DNA from: Trichomonas vaginalis G3
Lineage: Eukaryota; Parabasalia; Trichomonadida; Trichomonadidae
Length of the DNA stretch: 64,000 bases
Reading direction: 5' to 3'
NCBI RefSeq assembly: GCF_026262505.1
Contig: NC_067204.1
Coordinates: forward strand, 2,637,797 to 2,701,796
In this document: positions 1 to 9,960 of the stretch, piece by piece
Layout of the letters: each line of letters opens with the position of its first letter
How positions within the stretch are numbered: position 1 is the first letter of the stretch
Translations under genes and position numbers: made by a program
The notes under the pieces: model-generated
The model's database searches: none
Told to the model about the DNA's origin: nothing
The model's input: only the letters and a program-made list of their open reading frames with translations

Positions 1-419
1 AATTTTATTGTTTTTAATATTAACAATGCAAACAGATGTTAATTGAGGTATGAAATATATATGCAGTTGACAATTGATCAAATAGTGAGCTCCAAAACTC
101 ATTTCATATCTTGTCAACGAAAAAATCTTGGTAAATGATAAAAATAAGGCAATAAACAGTTTACAAATTTGATAAAGATATAAATGGATTCAGTGCCGTT
201 GTAAAAAAAGAATAAAAAAGTTTTCAAATTTTTTGTTTTGTTTTGATTTTTTTTTAGAAAGAAAAAAATAAAAAACATGAAACAATATAAAAACAAAATA
301 AATACAAACAATCGCATGTATTGAGTTATATCATGCAGTCATCATATAGACACACAAGATGTGGATAGCAGATAAAATAATATAACTTCAAACTTTTTGG
401 TGAAATTAAATAATCGCAC

Positions 420-1040
420 TTAGAAAATTTCTTCTTCGAAGAAGTTGAAGACACTCTCGAAGTCAAAGTCGTCTGTTATTGGAAATAAAGAAGTTCCTTC
501 GCTCTTCAAAGAACTGAACTCTGTTGAAACTGGAATTTTTGTCTGCATCATTGATGAAGCGAGGACTGATGGGTTTGGTGATGGGTGTGAAGAAGGGACT
601 GATGACTGTTCTGATGACGCAGATTCTGATGTGGATGATGAAGGTGCAAAAGAATTCGACGCTAAGGCGTATGCTGAGAGAGATGTGTATGGGTGAATTT
701 CGGATGTGCTCGCGTTGATTGTTTTGTTTTGCATATTCATCAGTTTCTTGTATCTGTTCTTAACATGGATGTCGTTCCTCTTGTCGAAGAAAGATGCAAT
801 ATGTCTCCAGTGTGGTAAGTACTTAGGAACAACTTCTAAGAGAAGTCTGTCTTCTTCCTCGGTCCATTCGCTCTTGTTGACGTCTGGTGAGAGGAAGCGT
901 GTGTATCTGTCTTTGCACTGACGTGGTGTGCGTCCAAACATTTTTGAGGCAACTGCTTTCCAGTTGCTTGTGCCAAGCTTGTTGACGAGAGAAACAAGCT
1001 TTGCGTCTTCGCGTGGGCTGAATCTGTTGTATGCTGGCAT
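420..1040 (-). CDS. R2R3 Myb-like DNA-binding protein, copy 1
   Basis: The 206-residue protein has two Myb/SANT repeats. Repeat one covers residues about 5-52 (FSPREDAKL, NWKAVASKM, RTPRQCKDRY) and repeat two about 56-105 (WTEEEDRLLLEVV, HWRHIASFF, HVKNRYKKL). Each has spaced aromatic residues and a basic recognition helix. The rest is Ser/Pro-rich and ends in an acidic, aromatic tail that could be an activation region. Small two-repeat Mybs of this layout are typical trichomonad transcription factors, some of which bind initiator-proximal elements. The gene is intronless and its ATG lies 25-35 bases after initiator-like motifs at 1065-1074. It is transcribed away from its twin at 2330-2950. 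The target DNA is unknown. Confidence 0.88.
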   Translation of the reverse strand: MPAYNRFSPREDAKLVSLVNKLGTSNWKAVASKMFGRTPRQCKDRYTRFLSPDVNKSEWTEEEDRLLLEVVPKYLPHWRHIASFFDKRNDIHVKNRYKKLMNMQNKTINASTSEIHPYTSLSAYALASNSFAPSSSTSESASSEQSSVPSSHPSPNPSVLASSMMQTKIPVSTEFSSLKSEGTSLFPITDDFDFESVFNFFEEEIF

Positions 1041-1064
1041 TAGTTAGTTGCTGATACTATAAAT

Positions 1065-1074
1065 AATGAAGTGA
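1065..1074 (-). promoter_or_regulatory. Initiator-like promoter motif of Myb copy 1
   Basis: On the minus strand the sequence reads TCACT followed by TCATT. Both fit the trichomonad initiator TCA-pyrimidine-(A/T), about 25-35 bases before the ATG. This is the mirror of 2296-2305. Confidence 0.5.
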
Positions 1075-1350
1075 GAGGTTACGTTTCTGTTAATATTCGA
1101 TTGAAATTTGAGTGCCACATTGATTTGGCTCTCAATTCCAAAAATTGAATAGGTGAGGACCAATTTGACACATTGAATTTTGTGGGACCACTTAAATGGC
1201 AAGTATAGAAAAGCGATTGAGACGAAGTTTTAGTAGACAAATGTAGTTTACGCATGCAGTTAAAAGCAAATAAGAAATTTTGTATTGGATAAAATTTTGT
1301 TTATTCTGAAAAAATATAAAATTGTTTGAAATTTTGTTCATTTGATTACC

Positions 1351-2019
1351 TCCCATTCAATTTTAAAAATTCATTAATAAGCGAAATGATTAATATCATT
1401 GTTCTTTACACATATTTATCAGCATAAATACCGATCCGGCTAAAATTTCCACATCTGATTTTATTTTTGATTTCTTTTTTCTTTCTGGGCCAGTCTACTT
1501 CTTGGAGTTCAAAAGTTTAACTTTACAGGCAAATATATTGACATGTATGTCATATGCTACATGTTCCTTTCAAGAGTTTCCGCTTTAATTAGATATATCA
1601 AAATAATTTAAATTATTATTATCACTGATCAAATTTATCAAAACAATCATCCACATTCAACACTAAAACGCTTTATTATTTAATTATTGAATATTCGTAT
1701 AATTCAAATTAATAATTAATAATTGCAAAATTATCAAATAGCGGAATTTCCAACTAAAATGATTCAGCTAGTTACCACATTTAAGATATTAGATTACTCC
1801 TTTCCAATAATTAAATGTTATTCGTTAAAATGATTAGTCGATTAATTATAAAGTGCATAATAGATATTTGTAGTTTTGTCTTCAGTATATGAATTCTACT
1901 CAAAAAATTGAAAATTAAGAGAGATGTTTGAAATGTATTTGAGGAAGAATGAAAAAGAATATTTTTAGTATTTAGGATTAAGGATCATTTTGAGTTTTTG
2001 GTCATTGGATTGTGTGACG
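1351..2019. other. Spacer between the Myb inverted arms, no gene seen
   Basis: About 670 bases of very AT-rich DNA separate the two arms. I see no credible ORF, no RNA gene and no repeat. It forms the shared upstream region of the two divergently transcribed Myb copies. Confidence 0.6.
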
Positions 2020-2295
2020 GGTAATCTAATGAACAAAATTTCAAACAATTTTATATTTTTTCAGAATAAACAAAATTTTATCCAATACAAAATTTCTTAT
2101 TTGCTTTTAACTGCATGCGTAAACTACATTTGTCTACTAAAACTTCGTCTCAATCGCTTTTCTATACTTGCCATTTAAGTGGTCCCACAAAATTCAATGT
2201 GTCAAATTGGTCCTCACCTATTCAATTTTTGGAATTGAGAGCCAAATCAATGTGGCACTCAAATTTCAATCGAATATTAACAGAAACGTAACCTC

Positions 2296-2305
2296 TCACT
2301 TCATT
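2296..2305 (+). promoter_or_regulatory. Initiator-like promoter motif of Myb copy 2
   Basis: TCACT at 2296-2300 and TCATT at 2301-2305 both fit the trichomonad initiator consensus and lie 25-35 bases before the ATG at 2330. Leaders are usually shorter in Trichomonas, so which motif is used is uncertain. Confidence 0.5.
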
Positions 2306-2329
2306 ATTTATAGTATCAGCAACTAACTA

Positions 2330-2950
2330 ATGCCAGCATACAACAGATTCAGCCCACGCGAAGACGCAAAGCTTGTTTCTCTCGTCAACAAGCTTGGCAC
2401 AAGCAACTGGAAAGCAGTTGCCTCAAAAATGTTTGGACGCACACCACGTCAGTGCAAAGACAGATACACACGCTTCCTCTCACCAGACGTCAACAAGAGC
2501 GAATGGACCGAGGAAGAAGACAGACTTCTCTTAGAAGTTGTTCCTAAGTACTTACCACACTGGAGACATATTGCATCTTTCTTCGACAAGAGGAACGACA
2601 TCCATGTTAAGAACAGATACAAGAAACTGATGAATATGCAAAACAAAACAATCAACGCGAGCACATCCGAAATTCACCCATACACATCTCTCTCAGCATA
2701 CGCCTTAGCGTCGAATTCTTTTGCACCTTCATCATCCACATCAGAATCTGCGTCATCAGAACAGTCATCAGTCCCTTCTTCACACCCATCACCAAACCCA
2801 TCAGTCCTCGCTTCATCAATGATGCAGACAAAAATTCCAGTTTCAACAGAGTTCAGTTCTTTGAAGAGCGAAGGAACTTCTTTATTTCCAATAACAGACG
2901 ACTTTGACTTCGAGAGTGTCTTCAACTTCTTCGAAGAAGAAATTTTCTAA
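2330..2950 (+). CDS. R2R3 Myb-like DNA-binding protein, copy 2
   Basis: The 206-residue product is identical to that of 420-1040, with two Myb repeats (residues about 5-52 and 56-105), a Ser-rich linker and an acidic Phe-rich C-terminus. The start is the first ATG after the initiator-like motifs. Since coding sequence, leader and 3' flank are all duplicated, both copies could be expressed. No intron signal is seen. Function is inferred from the family: a nuclear sequence-specific transcription regulator. Confidence 0.88.
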   Translation: MPAYNRFSPREDAKLVSLVNKLGTSNWKAVASKMFGRTPRQCKDRYTRFLSPDVNKSEWTEEEDRLLLEVVPKYLPHWRHIASFFDKRNDIHVKNRYKKLMNMQNKTINASTSEIHPYTSLSAYALASNSFAPSSSTSESASSEQSSVPSSHPSPNPSVLASSMMQTKIPVSTEFSSLKSEGTSLFPITDDFDFESVFNFFEEEIF

Positions 2951-3487
2951 GTGCGATTATTTAATTTCACCAAAAAGTTTGAAGTTATATTATTTTATCT
3001 GCTATCCACATCTTGTGTGTCTATATGATGACTGCATGATATAACTCAATACATGCGATTGTTTGTATTTATTTTGTTTTTATATTGTTTCATGTTTTTT
3101 ATTTTTTTCTTTCTAAAAAAAAATCAAAACAAAACAAAAAATTTGAAAACTTTTTTATTCTTTTTTTACAACGGCACTGAATCCATTTATATCTTTATCA
3201 AATTTGTAAACACCTTTTCAAATTATTAATCACAAAGAACCTTATTTATTTCATTATATGAATTCTTATTAATCAATTGAGATTTACTCTTCATACCATA
3301 TTAACGACCAAGTTACCATATAGTTAATGCATATTGTTTTCGATCAACAACTCTTAATTTTCCATAATCGCGATATAAATGTGGGTGTAAAAACCCGCAA
3401 TACGTATCAAATATACAAAAATATAATATTTACAAAAATAATATCATATAAAATATACAAAAATATATAAAAAATTAAAATATAAAA

Positions 3488-6295
3488 TTATAATCTGTCA
3501 AAAAGCTCAAGTAATTCGCTGCTTGCCATATCCTTTGGAGGTCCTTCGAATTTCATCTTCATAACTGTATTATGTTTTTGAAGTTGCGAAACAAGATTAT
3601 CGTAATCGAATTTATGAGTTGCATCGAATACAATCTCATCTCTTGGACCTTTTCTTACTTCATCAGGAATCATTTCGATAAGCTTTGTCAGATCGACTGG
3701 ATTATCTTCAACTGAAACAGGAGTTGGAACAACCCATGAATTCTGTGCCTTCTCCTGCGCAGGATCAGCTTCTAAGAAAGGAGTAATCTCCAGAGTACTC
3801 GCTCTTCTCGCCATTTTGATATTTCTTCGGGAAGGAACTCTCGCTGGACATTCTGGTGAAACGCTTGCATAAATTGGGTTGGAACGACCAACAGGTTTGA
3901 TAGAAATCGGAGTTTCATCATTGTCATTTCCAAAATTGTCAACAATCACGAAATCTCCTTCTGCATGCTTAAGAAGATTCGGATCATTCGATGGTGTTGG
4001 TGGTTTGTACTCTCTTGGCTTTTGGATGTAGAAATCGTCTTCATCATTTGAATTACTACTGAATCTTCTCAAAGGACGTTCGTTATCAGAAGATTTAGCG
4101 TTAGATGCATTACTCTGAGCAAATGGAGATACTTGATGAGCTAAAGGTGAATTTGGAACCTTTGGAATTAAATGAACTGTTACAGGAGAAGGAGATCTTG
4201 CTTTCGGAGAGTCAAATGGACCTTTAGGAGAAACAAAGTTTCCAGAAAGTGATAAACAAGCCTTTGAGGATTTAGATGCGTGAGGTAAATCTGAAAATTC
4301 GTTGTCGCTATCATCAGATTCGTCTTTGAGAGCTTTAAGCTTTTGTGGCGGTGTTATTGCGAGTGGTTTCGGTGAAGAATGTTCTTTCTTGAAGCCGAGG
4401 AAATCCGACCCACTTAAACTCAAATAACTTCCATGGCGTTTTATCGGAATAAAATTCTTAGCTATTGTCACTTTCTTCGGTGAACCTTCTGGACTTGTCT
4501 CTGTTTGTGGAATTGGCTCATTAATGTAATCCGGATCTTCAATTAGAGAAAACTTTGGAAGTTCTCGTGAAGATTGGATTTCTTTGATTGGAGGATGAGA
4601 CGAATTCGATGAAACTGAAGAGTCGAAATCATTTGATGTATCAGATTCAACGAATTGGGAAATACTCTTAGTAGGAGACGGAGAAGCATCTTGAGAGAAG
4701 CGAATTGTTGTTTCTTTCTTTGGAATTACTGGAATATTTGGCTTAGATTTTATTGGAATTTCTTGATCATCCGAATCTTCTGCAGAATAATTTGGTAATC
4801 TACGCACTGGAGGTGATGGTTTAACAGATGGAAGATCCAAATTGTGGAATTGTACTGTAGTTTTTTCTGGCATATCATAATTTCCGTCAGAATCATCATC
4901 GTCTTCGATAAATTGCTGTAGATGAGATAAGGCACCATCACAAGAATATTTTATGTTTCCTGTAACGTTATGTTTTTCAATCTCCATATTTTGGAGCAAT
5001 ACATCGATCGTTAACGAAACGGGTGAAGTCATAGATGACTTAATCTTCTTGTCTGAGTCGTTCTTTCCCTCAGTTTCGAGTTTACGTGATATAATTTCAC
5101 TTCGAGTATTCGTATTTTGTAATTGATTATATTTTTGATCTAATCTATTTTCCTTGTCATGTACTGCATTTTCAAGTTGCTTCTTTTTAATTTCAATTTG
5201 TTCTAATCCTTTTTGTATTGATGAATCAATTTCGTTAAGTTTATTTCTGAGATCTCTGTTGCTTGCTCGTAATTTTTCGATATCTGTAGTAATTATTGTA
5301 ATTTTAGATTGGAAATTTTCCATTTTTTCGTTAATTATTGACTTTAATTTTTTGTTTTTTTCGATTTCTTTGATGAGCTCTTCTCGTTTCTCTCTTAAAA
5401 CCATCTTGCAGGACTTATAATCTTCATTCGCTTGGTAAACGTGTTTTTGAAGTTCTCTATTTTCCTGAATTTTTTCGGCAAATTCTGAGTCGAGCTCGGC
5501 ATTCGTCTGCTTTCTCGCACTCTTTGATCTTACACCACTTGATGGCGCTGATAAGTGCTTTAATTCCCGAGTATTAGCGGAAGGTGATTTTGAAGAATTT
5601 CCTTGATTGAAATTTCCATGTTGATGTTTACTGTTCTGTAATTTGAACTCAGAATCTTGTTTTTGAATAAAAGGAAATTCAGGATTTGACCGAGTTTCAA
5701 CGAGTGAAGATTTTGAAGTCTGTACTCTAACCTGAGCGATTTTTGTTTGGTTTGGTGAATTGGAATTCTTTTGATTTTCTGCTATTTTTGCAGGAGACTC
5801 ATGTATTTCGCGTTTTCTTGAAGGTGGAGAAACCGCTGTTAATTTCCTCCTTTCTGGGGAAATGGGCTTTTCTGGAGAGTTAGGTGCCGAGCCTTCTGTT
5901 GATTCATGGAGGTTTTTCATCTTCGTTATGTTTTCTTTGTTGACTTTAAAGATGTTTACGATGTCTGTTTTCGGTAAGATAATATTTTTATTGTCTTTAC
6001 AGGCAGCAATTAAAATGGATTCAAGTAATTGTAAATTTCTTTCTAAAATATTTCTGTAGAAGTCATAAGCGCTAAGTTTATATTGCAAAATGCTGATATT
6101 GGAATCTGATTTTAAGGTGAGGGCGTTATTTACACTTGGGGCTTTCGATTTAGATTTTATTTTCTGGCTATAATCAACGTTCTCTTTTAATAGCATGATA
6201 CACATTTCTTGCAAACGTCCCACATTTTTAGTCTGTTTTATTGCATCTTCGGTCATCGCATACGTCATGTGTGACCCAGAAGATGAAACGTGCAT
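3488..6295 (-). CDS. Large coiled-coil, Ser/Pro-rich protein of unknown function
   Basis: The longest open frame continues to 6310 only through a TTG codon, so I place the start at the first ATG (6295-6293), giving about 935 residues. The first ~110 residues look folded and helical. Residues about 260-410 are strongly charged, with heptad-like Leu/Ile spacing (a coiled coil). The following ~400 residues are low-complexity Ser/Pro/Asp-rich with many SP and TP pairs, which suggests a phosphorylated, disordered region. A short, more ordered C-terminus follows. There is no signal peptide, membrane segment or recognised domain. A cytoskeletal or scaffold protein is possible but not shown. I do not see a clear initiator motif just upstream. 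Confidence 0.75.
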   Translation of the reverse strand: MHVSSSGSHMTYAMTEDAIKQTKNVGRLQEMCIMLLKENVDYSQKIKSKSKAPSVNNALTLKSDSNISILQYKLSAYDFYRNILERNLQLLESILIAACKDNKNIILPKTDIVNIFKVNKENITKMKNLHESTEGSAPNSPEKPISPERRKLTAVSPPSRKREIHESPAKIAENQKNSNSPNQTKIAQVRVQTSKSSLVETRSNPEFPFIQKQDSEFKLQNSKHQHGNFNQGNSSKSPSANTRELKHLSAPSSGVRSKSARKQTNAELDSEFAEKIQENRELQKHVYQANEDYKSCKMVLREKREELIKEIEKNKKLKSIINEKMENFQSKITIITTDIEKLRASNRDLRNKLNEIDSSIQKGLEQIEIKKKQLENAVHDKENRLDQKYNQLQNTNTRSEIISRKLETEGKNDSDKKIKSSMTSPVSLTIDVLLQNMEIEKHNVTGNIKYSCDGALSHLQQFIEDDDDSDGNYDMPEKTTVQFHNLDLPSVKPSPPVRRLPNYSAEDSDDQEIPIKSKPNIPVIPKKETTIRFSQDASPSPTKSISQFVESDTSNDFDSSVSSNSSHPPIKEIQSSRELPKFSLIEDPDYINEPIPQTETSPEGSPKKVTIAKNFIPIKRHGSYLSLSGSDFLGFKKEHSSPKPLAITPPQKLKALKDESDDSDNEFSDLPHASKSSKACLSLSGNFVSPKGPFDSPKARSPSPVTVHLIPKVPNSPLAHQVSPFAQSNASNAKSSDNERPLRRFSSNSNDEDDFYIQKPREYKPPTPSNDPNLLKHAEGDFVIVDNFGNDNDETPISIKPVGRSNPIYASVSPECPARVPSRRNIKMARRASTLEITPFLEADPAQEKAQNSWVVPTPVSVEDNPVDLTKLIEMIPDEVRKGPRDEIVFDATHKFDYDNLVSQLQKHNTVMKMKFEGPPKDMASSELLELFDRL

Positions 6296-6524
6296 AAAAT
6301 TTAATTTCAATTAATAAAACCTTCTCAATTTTTCCTGCTAGCTATTTCTTTACATTTAAAAATGATTTTATATCATAACCATTATTGATAAGGAATTTTA
6401 TGCTTCTGTCACTTTTCAGCATTTTCTGATTTTAATAATATTCTTGATAGTCTGCATAATCTGATTATAATCATATAAATTGCAAGTTGGCAACAGCATT
6501 GAATTTTTTTTCATAACATCACCC

Positions 6525-7570
6525 TTAAGGGTGCACACGAGAGGATCATGTAAACTTCAGAATTTAGAACCTTATTTTTAGGCATTATCTTGGCTACCTA
6601 TTTAGGCTCGAAAAGCAAAAAATATCAAAAAATACAACTTGACTCCATTATGACCCTTTCATGGAGGTAGTTTTTATCCGCTAGTATTTTCCCTTTGAAT
6701 CTCTTTCCAATTCGAAATCAAATTCAAAACTCAGTAGAAGAAAGGAAGAATCGACTTACTACGGTTGTAATACGAATAAATACATATATTTAATTATTTT
6801 TATTTACATAATAATTGTTTGAAGCTCATATTCCAACAAATTTTTAAATAAAAACATTAAAATGTTGAAAATGTTCATATATTTTAATAGGGTTTTGGCA
6901 CTTTATTGAGGAATTACTACATACATAGTCGAACTGAACTTGATATTTTGAAATTTAAATTATTTATCAAAATTAAAATTTAACTTGAAATTTATAATTA
7001 TTTAGTCATATTTTGCATAATTCTAAGTAGATTTTGTAAAAAATCAAGAAAGAAAAATTTTAACGTGCTTTATTTTTTCTTTTTTATAATAATACATATT
7101 ATTATATAATTAACATATTCATAATGTTTCACCCTTTCAAAAATATAATCCTCCTCCTCTCAAATAAACGTACATACGGGTGGCCTCTTTTTTCAAAAAA
7201 TTAAAATTTGAAATTTTGGGCTCAAATATTAGAGATTTTTTCAACCCTCAACGATATATGTTGTCTATATCAGACCTCCTTTCTTTTTGATACTTAACAT
7301 TGTTCCTAAATCTTAGCCGTTAAGGCTGTTCTGAAAATATTTTTTTTTCGAAAAAATTCGAAAAAAATTCTTAAAATTCAAAAATCCCTTAATTCCTGAG
7401 GATTTTGGGAAAAAGTTTTTACGTGAACATGTGTATATTATATGAAGTATATTGATAAGGTAAAAATCAAATTTTATTGCATATTCATCGAGAAAATAAA
7501 CTAACGAATCCCTCAAAATTGAGAGGGTAATCCTCCTCTCAAATAAACGTACATACGGGTGCACCCTTAA
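6525..7570. mobile_element. Non-autonomous TTAA-flanked element A
   Basis: TTAA at 6525-6528 and 7567-7570 bracket a segment that begins GGGTGCACACG and ends CGGGTGCACCC. These are imperfect terminal inverted repeats of which the outer 8 bases match exactly. No transposase frame is present. The right subterminal sequence (about 36 bases around CAAATAAACGTACATACGGG) is repeated inside at about 7149-7184, and short palindromes built on CTCAAAATTGAGAG lie at its right end and just beyond. A TTAA target site is the piggyBac habit, but that assignment is inference. Confidence 0.5.
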
Positions 7571-8673
7571 GGGTCCACTGTAAAAATTGAAAGTCTCTCA
7601 AAATTGAGAGGCGATTTGCAAATAATCATTATCGTCTTTTTTCGAAAATCCACTTTTCCTAGTGTTCTGATTAATATTTTTTGAATGTAACAATAAAGTA
7701 TATGTTTCAATAAGATGGTAATATATTCTATCACTTCAAATCTCATAAAAATTGCAAAATCAGTGAGTTTTATAAGAACATGATTTTTTCGAATTTTTTC
7801 GCTTTTGGATGCGTGTTTTGAAAAATAGATATTTTCGAATTTTAATTTTATCTTAAGTATAAGTTTTATATTAGGAATTTTTTTGACCTATTTCCAATCA
7901 TTAATTCCAATGTTTTTCAAGGAATTTAATTGAGAAGAAATTAGGAATTTCGCTTTAATGCCATTACAAACTAATATTATGATGCATAATATATATATTT
8001 ATTGAGGCTAATGCCGGGATATCTTGCATTTAAAAAAAATTCAAAGAATTGACAATTGGATAGCACAAATTTAATTCCCTGGACAAAGTATTATTGTTTA
8101 TATATTCAAACCATTATCCTTAGTTTAGATATGTTGGCCAAAAATTTTCGTGTTATTTTTTGTGTTTAAGCATAAATTATGTATTTACTTATGAAAAACA
8201 AGCATTTTATTCATTATCATAAAGATATACCATAACAATTGATAAAATTTTTTTTAAAAAAAATTGTGTATTTTAGTGGGTATTATTCTGGATAATGCCA
8301 ATTTTTACAAGATTTAATATTAACCATATCAATAGCCGACTCAATGTAAAAATTTAGATATTATTTTTTTCATTATTCAAACTTTGATAAATTTTAGTAT
8401 AATGAACGATTTTGTTTCGTGTATGATACAGAAATGAAAAGCTTAATTAATATCATTTTGCATTTTTTAAAGGATGTTAGAGTACATCTACATTAAAAAA
8501 TCAGATTTGAACTGCGATACTGCATCAAATTGATGCATATCTGATAAGGATCTCAAAAGAGTAAAGTTTAATTTTTTTGTTTTTTTTTTAAGTTTTGGGC
8601 CTTAGTAAAACCATCTCGAGCAATATTTTTGGGACGACGATAGACCTTATTTGGCCTTACAGTGGACCCTTAA
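7567..8673. mobile_element. Non-autonomous TTAA-flanked element B
   Basis: It shares the TTAA at 7567-7570 with element A and ends at TTAA 8670-8673. Its ends are GGGTCCACTGTAA and the exact inverse, a 13-base terminal inverted repeat. There is no ORF of note, so this is a MITE-like 1.1-kb unit. Its right part (from about 8139) also occurs in the inverted host copy at 40801-44932, where it is cut by the start of Polinton 2. Confidence 0.55.
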
Positions 8674-8932
8674 TCTGACAAAGGTTTGAAATCATAGTTT
8701 TTTGAATACTCTCTATGATGGTTATTTTAATTCATAGGAGTATCATAGCTACTGTTAAGTCACCTTATCTTTGAAACCTTAGTTATTTAATAAGTTATCT
8801 ATCGGTATTTCTAGAGATAGCATATTGAGGTTAAATACTTTTCAAGATTATTTTTGATAACCTATCGAAAATTATTGATAAATTTCTTTCACATGGAAAA
8901 ATTCGGACTTTTGCACAAATATAATAACATAT

Positions 8933-9496
8933 TTACTCGTCAATTGATCCAAAAAGATCATTTTGCTCGTTAACCTTTTTCATCATGAAATCAGTCATCT
9001 GATCAATTAAGGTGGTACATTGATCAGGGGCGACTTGGATTTGAGTTACAGTCTCCTCGTCATCTTTATTCCATTTATCCTTTTTAGATCTTCTCTCTTG
9101 TTTAGCATATGTATAAGAAATTCCGTGATATTTTGTTAAAGCGCAATTCCATCTATTTTTAACATTATTACCACTTCGTCCTGGCAAAAATTGTGATATT
9201 TTCACCCAATGAGGACCAAATAAACGATATTTTTCAACAATTATTTGGTCCTCACTTGCAGTCCATGGCTTATTTACAACTTCTTTGAAAAGGTATTGGT
9301 TATATCTGTCGCGACATTGGCATGCAGTTCTTCCAGGTAAATGGCTTGCTATTTCTTTCCATGAAGTATTTTTTTTATTAATAACTAATTCCTTCAGTAG
9401 CTTGTCTTCCTCCTCTGTAAATCGAGCTCGAAAGCCTTTTTTAGTATTTTTTGTGTTATTTGTGTCCTTCCCGTATTGGGGATCGACCTCCCTCAT
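8933..9496 (-). CDS. R2R3 Myb-like protein (second type), copy 1
   Basis: The 187-residue protein has a short basic leader, then two Myb repeats: residues about 23-70 (FTEEEDKLLKELV, SWKEIASHLPGRT, QCRDRYNQYL) and about 75-122 (WTASEDQIIVEKY, HWVKISQFLPGRS, NVKNRWNCAL). An acidic tail follows. The tryptophan spacing and the PGR turn are canonical. It is a different gene from the Myb at 420-1040. The start ATG lies about ten bases after a TCATA initiator-like motif. An identical copy lies at 43578-44141. Confidence 0.9.
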   Translation of the reverse strand: MREVDPQYGKDTNNTKNTKKGFRARFTEEEDKLLKELVINKKNTSWKEIASHLPGRTACQCRDRYNQYLFKEVVNKPWTASEDQIIVEKYRLFGPHWVKISQFLPGRSGNNVKNRWNCALTKYHGISYTYAKQERRSKKDKWNKDDEETVTQIQVAPDQCTTLIDQMTDFMMKKVNEQNDLFGSIDE

Positions 9497-9960
9497 TAAT
9501 GGTTATGATTTTAGAGTGTGCAATTTCAACAGAGCAAATTTGTATTAATCAGGATAATTGGGTTTGAGGATCTAAAATTAGATTTTTCAAAATTGCGAAT
9601 TATTTTTTCAATGATTTTTCATTCGGTGTTATGTTAAAATAGGCTAGATTAGTATGGATATGTTGTTTTTCAACTTTTTATCATTCATGCACGATCGTGA
9701 ATTTTATCACAATTGCGATTATGACCCTTTAAGCCATCGATATCATAAAACGGAAATCTCATTCTTATGTAGACAATTTGCTTCTGAATAATAACCAATA
9801 GAATAGCAATACATGGCAAATCTAGGAAAATTTTTATTGAAGATGTCTGTGAAAAGTTCATTCACCTTCATTTAGATTTCAAACAAAAATTCAAACATTT
9901 ATTTAAAGCAAACATACAAATAAAGAAAAGATAATAAACAAATTTAAAATTTTTTCAGAA

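Larger units (their letters stand above)
159..1350. repeat. Left arm of 1.19-kb inverted duplication carrying a Myb gene
   Basis: This arm is the reverse complement of 2020-3211. Paired positions sum to 3370 throughout, so there are almost no indels. The Myb ORFs in the two arms encode identical proteins. Homology stops sharply at 159/3211 on the outside and about 1350/2020 inside, where a last stretch of matches contains a two-base mismatch. The near-perfect identity of non-coding DNA points to a recent event or ongoing gene conversion. Confidence 0.93.
2020..3211. repeat. Right arm of 1.19-kb inverted duplication
   Basis: This is the reverse complement of 159-1350, including about 270 bases 3' of the Myb stop and about 310 bases 5' of its start. 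The duplication therefore copied the complete transcription unit with its promoter. Confidence 0.93.

Noticed and set aside
114-317. A 67-residue Phe/Leu-rich frame on the minus strand near the window start
   Set aside because: Low-complexity AT-rich sequence partly inside the duplicated arm. It is not conserved as a frame in the mirror arm's outer end and has no initiator motif.
7313-7564. An 83-residue minus-strand frame inside TTAA element A
   Set aside because: It includes the subterminal repeats, is low complexity and has no relation to a transposase.
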